The notes under the pieces are model-generated. The model searched no databases, was not told the DNA's origin, and was given only the letters and a program-made list of their open reading frames with translations. Positions 58,396 to 64,000 of a stretch of 64,000 nucleotides of DNA are shown piece after piece; the stretch's first letter is position 1, and every line of letters begins with the position of its first letter. Both the position numbers and the translations under genes were made by a program. Origin of the DNA: Hygrocybe punicea (lineage: Eukaryota; Basidiomycota; Agaricomycetes; Agaricales; Hygrophoraceae); the NCBI GenBank assembly GCA_963556145.1, contig OY744463.1:248001-312000 (forward strand). Direction: 5' to 3'.

Positions 58396-58606
58396 GCAAA
58401 ATGGGCAGATGGGAGGAACGACGTTTATTGCAGAAATAAGGCAGAGAATAATGGCTGGGAACTGGTTAACTAAAGTAGCAAGAATGGAGAAGCGGGAAGC
58501 ATACCTCGGAGACGAGACAAGGGGCTTAGGGTGCCCTTGATGTGTTTCCGAGGTATATGACGATGCGCAAGGCAGAAGAATGCACCGGGGGCGATGTAAG
58601 GTTGAC

Positions 58607-58703
58607 GTCAGCTGGTGACGACAAGCGATGCGTCAGCTGGTGACGACAGGCGGTGCGTCAGCTGGTGACGGCTCAGATATTATAGGCTGCGTCAGCTGGT
58701 GAC
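58607..58703. repeat. Four short repeats of GTCAGCTGGTGAC
   Basis: Exact 13-mers at 58607-58619, 58632-58644, 58657-58669 and 58691-58703, spaced 25, 25 and 34 bp. The ends of the unit (GTCA/TGAC) are inverted and CAGCTG is self-complementary. They lie about 210 bp upstream of the DIRS gag start. Confidence 0.85.
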
Positions 58704-60060
58704 AGCAGCGGGGGAACACGCTGGGTGTTGTGGTGAGCGTGAAGGGCACGGCCGTGTGATTAGCCAAATGTAAACAAGTTTAAAAGGTGAGAAATTGCAT
58801 TGACGTAATTCGCCCGGAAGTTGACGAAGCTCTGAGTATAAATAGAGCACACTGGGTACCGTTACGTAAGCAAGAACAAATTGTGCAGGAGACCTGGGCC
58901 TTTTTCCCTGACTCCTTGCATCATCTCCCTGACCTGTTGTTCTAATGTGTCTCATGTCAGAAATGTCTTAACTGGGTTACAACCAGCTGGCATTGCAACA
59001 GTGTAGTCAAGTGGTCCCAATTTGGTTGCAAGACAAGGCTGAACTGCCAAAATTAGTCATTACCAAGGCCTTAAATTTCAATTAGGTTGCATTTGGTGAG
59101 GCTGTTCCAACATTTTGACAATCACATTACAATCATGTCACAATGGGACAGCTTTAGTTGAAGAAGCATTTGGTTTTGATTAGTGATGGATAGGTCAGGT
59201 TCGAAACTGTCTTTGAACCTGAACCAATGAGAACCAAACCATGGTTTGGGTCCAGGTTCAAGGCCAGGCATGAACCAAACCTGAAGTCTGGTTCCATGTT
59301 TGGCCTTTTGTTCATGGTCCAGAGCCTGTTTGGACCAGTCCAAACCAGTGTCCAATAACCTAGGTTTCAAGTTGCTCTCCTACCAGTACACATTATTGCC
59401 ATATCTTATCTATGCTAGCTAGTAGCTACTGATAGTGGGAGGTATAGCACTAGTATCACCTTCATCTGCCCCCTGCCTAAGTCCCCTCCCAATCATCTTG
59501 TCCACCCAAGACTTGTTGCACACTGAGCATATCCAGCAAAAGTAGCATGCAATGCCAGCTGCCAAACTTGACCACATCAACCAGCACTGTCGACAATGAC
59601 AATGATGACAACAATGCAGCACCTGTCCATAAACTTCCCACATCCAAACTCATGCATGCAATTCCATGCATTGTCATGCAAGTGTGATAAATGGAGCTGT
59701 TGATTCCACAGTGATCACCAGCTACATTGTCAATGACATACTATGCTTCATCACCAACTCGCACATGCCCCAGTAAGCACAGCAAACTTCATCAAAGGTA
59801 AGTCCCCTTTTTTGGTTATTTCATGTACTTCCACTACTTTTAACTTTTAGTTCATCCTTACTGCACTAGCCATGAGGCTAGCAATGCCAACAACCAATCC
59901 TGCTGCTGCCACCACCACCACCATCACAGCACTAGCAGCAACCCCATGATGCCAATGCCAATGCCAACATCAATGCCAACATCAACATCAGGAAATCAAG
60001 GAGGGTCTTAGCTTGGCTTACATAGCCTGATAAGATATATAAGTTGTGGAATATATGTAA
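58704..60060. other. No supported gene
   Basis: 59190-59350 is rich in GAACC/TGGTTC-type short repeats in both orientations. 59880-59990 has CACCAC and ATGCCAAC simple repeats. No coding pattern recognised. Confidence 0.45.
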
Positions 60061-61694
60061 GAATTGTGAGGCCGCCGATGTAGAGTGTTACGGATCGCTT
60101 CTGCAGCGGGCTCCGGCAACAATCAACTTAACTAGGGATCGGATTCCAGAGGAGAAGACAGCAGTTTTCATTGTTTGATAACACTGCTACAAGAGGGGGC
60201 GTTCGTGGTCTGAAGTCATTGTGAGCCGTGGGGGTTACCCAAAACAAGGGGGTCTGCCCCAAGAACCAGACTAAACGTAAGGAAAAGAAAGAAGAAAAAG
60301 TCCGAACCAACAACAAGGACAGTAGATATAGTGAATGGACTTGAGGGGAGGTAAATGGGAATCCAACCATGAAGCTACAACATGTCCAACTACACCATGT
60401 TTTCACCATGAGGTGGACATGAGGCGTCCTCATGTCGATGTTCTCGCGATCCAACTGGAGGCCCGGGTGTCATTGAGGAATAGAGGGGGTCCGGATGACT
60501 CGGATGATTTGTCATCGGATCATGTGATGTGCAGAATTGCCTATTCGGGGTCTACACTTGCTGTAACAGGCAAGTGCGCAGTCTGGCAAGTGCATTGCAC
60601 GGTCGGGTCGAAGATGGGTATCGTCCAGTGTAGGATTGGTGATGAGAGTGTCTTGAGGTAGCGGGGATATAGCGACAAGGTCGGTATAAAGGAAAACAAA
60701 GGAATGTATGGAGGGAAAACCAACTAGGATGGTGGGATAGTTGAGGTCAGACATGTGAACAGCATAAGCTGTACCGGATGATGATGTCTGTGTCAATGAC
60801 GCATCGAGGGGTGATGTCTTGTCCTGTGTGTAGAACAACGTGGTCCACCTGATGTCGGTATTCGTCCAAGAAAGGGTATTGTTATAAACGAATGTGGGAG
60901 GTATCAAGGTTATAGATGGAAAAGGATAAATGAATGTGGGTCCAGGTTTCGAGTCATGGCACGAGTGAAAAGCTGTGGGAATGAGATGTCGTGTGAACAA
61001 TATGCGATAGGGGTTGGTTCACTGTTTGGGAAGTCGTATGGTCTGTGGTCGAAGTCCAAAAGAATGTGCTTCGGCGATGGTCGGATTAGAGAGAACAGTG
61101 AAATGTCCTGTGATCGAGGATTGTTCAGGGCATGCGTGCAGGTGAGGAATGTCGTCGGATCGTCAGGGAGGATAATGGTAGGCACGGAATACAAAAGTGG
61201 AAACCATATATCCAGGTATGGCAATTGTCAATTACGTGGTGAGATATTGTCAAGGTGGAAGTCAGAAGTATCAATGGCAGAAGGGTTTCGGTACCAATGC
61301 CAAAGATAGATCATAACAAGGTAAAAACCGATGAGGAAGGTGATGGCAATGCTGCCAATGATGATTATGGTAATTAGCTGTGTCGGGAGTACAGCCATTG
61401 TAAATCGGTTTGTCGTGGGATGGAGTCAACAATATGTCAGGGTGAGGGAAAAAACAATAGCAATGATGTCCATCGGCAAGGAGACTATTCGAGTACAGCA
61501 AGGTAACGTGGGGATGTGTCCATGGTCGGTCTGGATTGTTCTAGAAGAAAGGATGAAAAGAGAACAAGAACAAGAATAAACAATGATGTCCAAAAGAAGA
61601 CAAAAGGTAAAGGGGAATGAAAAAGGAAGGTATAATAAAGTGGAATTGTCATCGTGGGTAGCGGAGTCGGAATCGGAGTTGCGGAGGTGAAAAA
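60061..61694 (-). other. Degenerate region beside the lone LTR
   Basis: Minus-strand frames at 61224-60910 and 61000-60512 could be pieces of one decayed coding region. A small minus-strand ORF at about 61398-61227 (56 codons) has a clear membrane segment (ITFLIGFYLVMIYLWHWYR). Its place, antisense and just inside an LTR of plus orientation, mirrors the antisense gene of the Gypsy element, but the sequence is unrelated. Function unknown. Confidence 0.3.
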
Positions 61695-62587
61695 TGTAAC
61701 ATAGAGACTCGACGTCCCTCTGAGTCCGTATCCTCGATATATCATGAATCTGGATGAACCCGATGCTTCCATTCAACTCGCATTCGAACCCGACGCAACC
61801 CGATGTGACATGACGTGATGTGACCGATGTAACCCGACACATGCCGCTTTGTCACAGCCGCTTTTGGACCAAATCCGGCAGCCTCAGAAGCCCCGGAGTT
61901 CTAATTATAGGAGATGGATCTCATCGGACTCAATCCCTGACTTCGGATTTACCTTATTTGTGCATCCCCTCGTCCTTTCAGAGATATGTAGGACCTTTTT
62001 AGATCTATTCCTTGCATATTCATTTTCCCCTCCATATTCCTGTCTTCGTCGCTTTGCAACCCCCCTTTCCACATCCCCATTCCATCTTTTCTTTGTAGTT
62101 TCTATCGGCCAAAGTAGACATGTCCGAAAGTAGTTACACACACATGTACTATAAAAACGGTCCCCGACGACTGTACAAAAAGAGATACCCTTAGTCCCTG
62201 TTTCCCTCATAGTCAGAATCATTTTAATCACTTCAAATGCTCGTCCTCGTAAACCCTTAGCCTTTTTATAGTTCACTTTGTTGTCTTAATCTTTATTCCT
62301 TTATTTGTTCATCGTTTCTGACCCGACCCGACCCGACCCGACCCGCCGTACCCGACATTGTCGGCATCGTCGGGTTCTTCGTTATTCATCCGTTTTCACT
62401 CCGTTCATCGCCGGATTTATTATTATTAGTCCAGTTTTACGTGGCAGCTTTATATTTTACTTACATTCCTTTACTTTTACTACTATTCCCGACACTGACT
62501 TATCCACAGTCACTTCTATGCTGACACCCCTTGGGCTAGGATCATATTTCTTTATTGTTCCGAAGCCACCCCGAAGCCACATCTACA
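61695..62587 (+). repeat. Lone LTR related to the Gypsy LTR
   Basis: About 893 bp, TGTAACATAGAG..CATCTACA. Shares with the 796-bp LTRs, in the same order, GAACCCGACGCAACCCGA, ATAAAAACGGT.CCC, ACCCGACATTGTCGGC and the AGCCACCCCGA end, with much divergence between. TATAAAAA at 62150-62157. No primer site follows it and no target duplication was seen, so it is either a solo LTR in altered flanks or the right LTR of a decayed element. Confidence 0.7.
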
Positions 62588-62761
62588 CCGATAAGGGAAG
62601 ATAAAGGACAGTAGAGTTGACAGCTTTCATCAGCTCTACAAGAGTTGTCTATCTCATTGTATTGTGTCAAGATTGTGAAAGATACAGAAATATCATGTAA
62701 TGGTCTGATAAGACAAGTATGAAGCTTCATGATCAATAAGTGCCAGGCTGGTTTAAGCTTG

Positions 62762-64000
62762 TCATTTTGTGAAATAAATAACATTGGGGTGGACTTTCTT
62801 TAATGGTGGAACATTCAATTTGGATCTACGGGCTCCCATAGTGCTCAATTCTGCTGGGATAGATGTGGTTTCCCTACTGGAGTTTGACGGCACCGAACAA
62901 TCGGTCCTGGCCAAGGCGGCAGCAGCATGGAACTTCTTTTTTTGCACAAATGCATTTGGTGCTCTCTGGTTGGTCTTCAGGACTGTTTTAAATCGGAAGG
63001 GTTTTTCACCGAGTTTCTGCCGTTGCAACCAAAATTGGTGGACGGTCCGAAGTTCATCGAGTTTCATTTTCCATGGTTCCTTTAGTTCTACGTGAGGGGG
63101 AAAGTAGATGTCCTCCATGTATTGGTTTCGATTTTGTCCAATTTTTCCCCATGGAACAGCGACGATGCTGTTGTTGCACATCTGACCTTCATATGAATAT
63201 GAGTACAGTAAGCTTGGCCAACGCCAAAGTACGTACAATAGGACATGGTCACCAGTGATCTAAACATGTTTCTTATGTCGACCAATGACATATTTGTAAC
63301 ATTGGGTACCATAGGAAAACCGTCCTCATCGATCTCAAGCTTGAATGGCAGGCTTTTGTCGTATCTGGTCGTTGGACTGCCATCGTTGTCTTCACTGTCG
63401 GTCTCTGCTCCATTGGATTCCTCTGGAACACATTACATAGGACATATGGAACAATGGCTGATCGTACCGTCATGATCAAAAAGGGAACCCAAATGTTTAT
63501 CCCATTTGGTCCAAATGTCATCCCTGTTATTTTTGAAGACGCCGATGAACTTCTTGTGTACTGGGGCCGGTGTCTCAAACCTCACAGGAAGTAAAGATAA
63601 GTACGTGATTGACACCAAGCAGGAATCAACACACTTTCCTTTGGTCACAGTCCCATCTTTGTCTTCATATCCCACCAACATAAATATTTTCACTCCCATC
63701 TGCTCATCTATGTCCTTCATAAACTTCATCGCTGTCTTACCAAAATCTTTTGCTGTTCAGCTGAATAAGGTACAAGATTAGCATCATGCAGGCTAAAGAA
63801 GATGATTAGTACCGTCTTTTGACTTCCAGGGGTGGACCTTGCTGGTTCCAGGCCTCTGCAAGAGCTTCAAATTCTTGTTTTTTCACTTCCGTCAAGGAAC
63901 GGTAAATATCACTCCAGGCTTTGCCATAGTACTTGATGTAGCCTGGCTTTCCTCCGGTTTCACCAGATAGCTCCACAGTCCTAGCGTCGATTTCCTTGGT
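62762..64000 (-). pseudogene. Spliced gene running off the right edge, one stop
   Basis: Minus strand; the start lies outside the window. Exons can be followed from the edge (SDIYRSLTEVKKQEFEAL..GPPLEV) through KDFGKTAMKFMKDIDEQMGV, VHKKFIGVFKNNRDDIW, an acidic linker, VDIRNMFRSLVTMSY and VPWGKIGQNRNQYMEDIYFP to the stop at 62762. Introns have GT..AG ends. This layout resembles a family of unknown function that is repeated in agaricomycetes, often near transposons. An in-frame TGA at 63757-63759 follows the first visible splice. Whether an alternative splice avoids it is unclear. Confidence 0.55.

Noticed and set aside
54397..58540. Plus-strand frames opposite the DIRS element
   Set aside because: Shadows of the GC-rich minus-strand coding frames.
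1..64000. tRNA or rRNA genes
   Set aside because: No cloverleaf with conserved T-loop sequence and no rRNA segment was noticed; a tRNA search program would be decisive.

Overview
The window reads as nuclear DNA of an agaricomycete (mushroom-forming) basidiomycete. Supporting signs are dense spliceosomal introns of about 43-99 bp with GT..AG ends, gene families that are expanded in that class (Plavaka-type transposase, TET/JBP-type oxygenase, Spt5-like KOW proteins, the DUF6698-like family), and abundant Ty3/Gypsy and DIRS-type retroelements. No RNA gene or CRISPR array was found. Gene models below come from reading splice sites by eye and coordinates may be off by one base.

Layout. 1-5.4 kb is degenerate repeat and fragment DNA, including a duplicated piece of a deaminase-like gene lying between 106-bp direct repeats. 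5.4-23.9 kb is a three-level nest. A deaminase-like gene on the minus strand is split by a 16.3-kb Gypsy element (6646-22902, twin 796-bp LTRs, 4-bp target duplication TCGC). That element is split inside its integrase by a 6.5-kb giant palindrome (12750-19239, 7-bp target duplication TCTGGTG) whose arms carry a 34-bp minisatellite. The Gypsy element also carries a three-exon antisense gene with a perfect Zn2Cys6 cysteine pattern (20550-21937). 23.9-27.7 kb holds a truncated Plavaka transposase between two divergent deaminase-like genes. 28-31.6 kb is a second copy of the repeat blocks seen at 0.6-3 kb. 31.6-35.9 kb is an apparently intact ten-exon Plavaka transposase (1272 aa). 36-39 kb holds fragments, including a Brr2-like helicase scrap and a 288-bp tandem duplication. 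39.3-42.9 kb is a TET/JBP-like oxygenase gene split by a 1.9-kb short-LTR element with its own 4-bp target duplication. 43.5-45.8 kb is an Spt5-like KOW gene with one in-frame stop.

46.6-54.1 kb is a calmer island: a small Cys-containing gene, a DUF6698-like gene, ubiquilin/Dsk2, an ASCH/PUA-like gene and an Hsp70-related gene that diverges from it. 54.4-58.4 kb is a DIRS-type tyrosine-recombinase retroelement with open frames. 58.7-61.7 kb is mostly non-coding. A lone LTR related to the Gypsy LTR follows (61.7-62.6 kb), and a spliced gene runs off the right edge.

Common thread. Every in-frame stop that breaks an otherwise open frame here is TGA (eight cases), and most differences between close repeat copies are C:G to T:A transitions at CpG. 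This points to cytosine methylation and deamination acting on the region, which also carries an oxygenase of the 5-methylcytosine type and several deaminase-fold genes. Whether those genes interact is inference.
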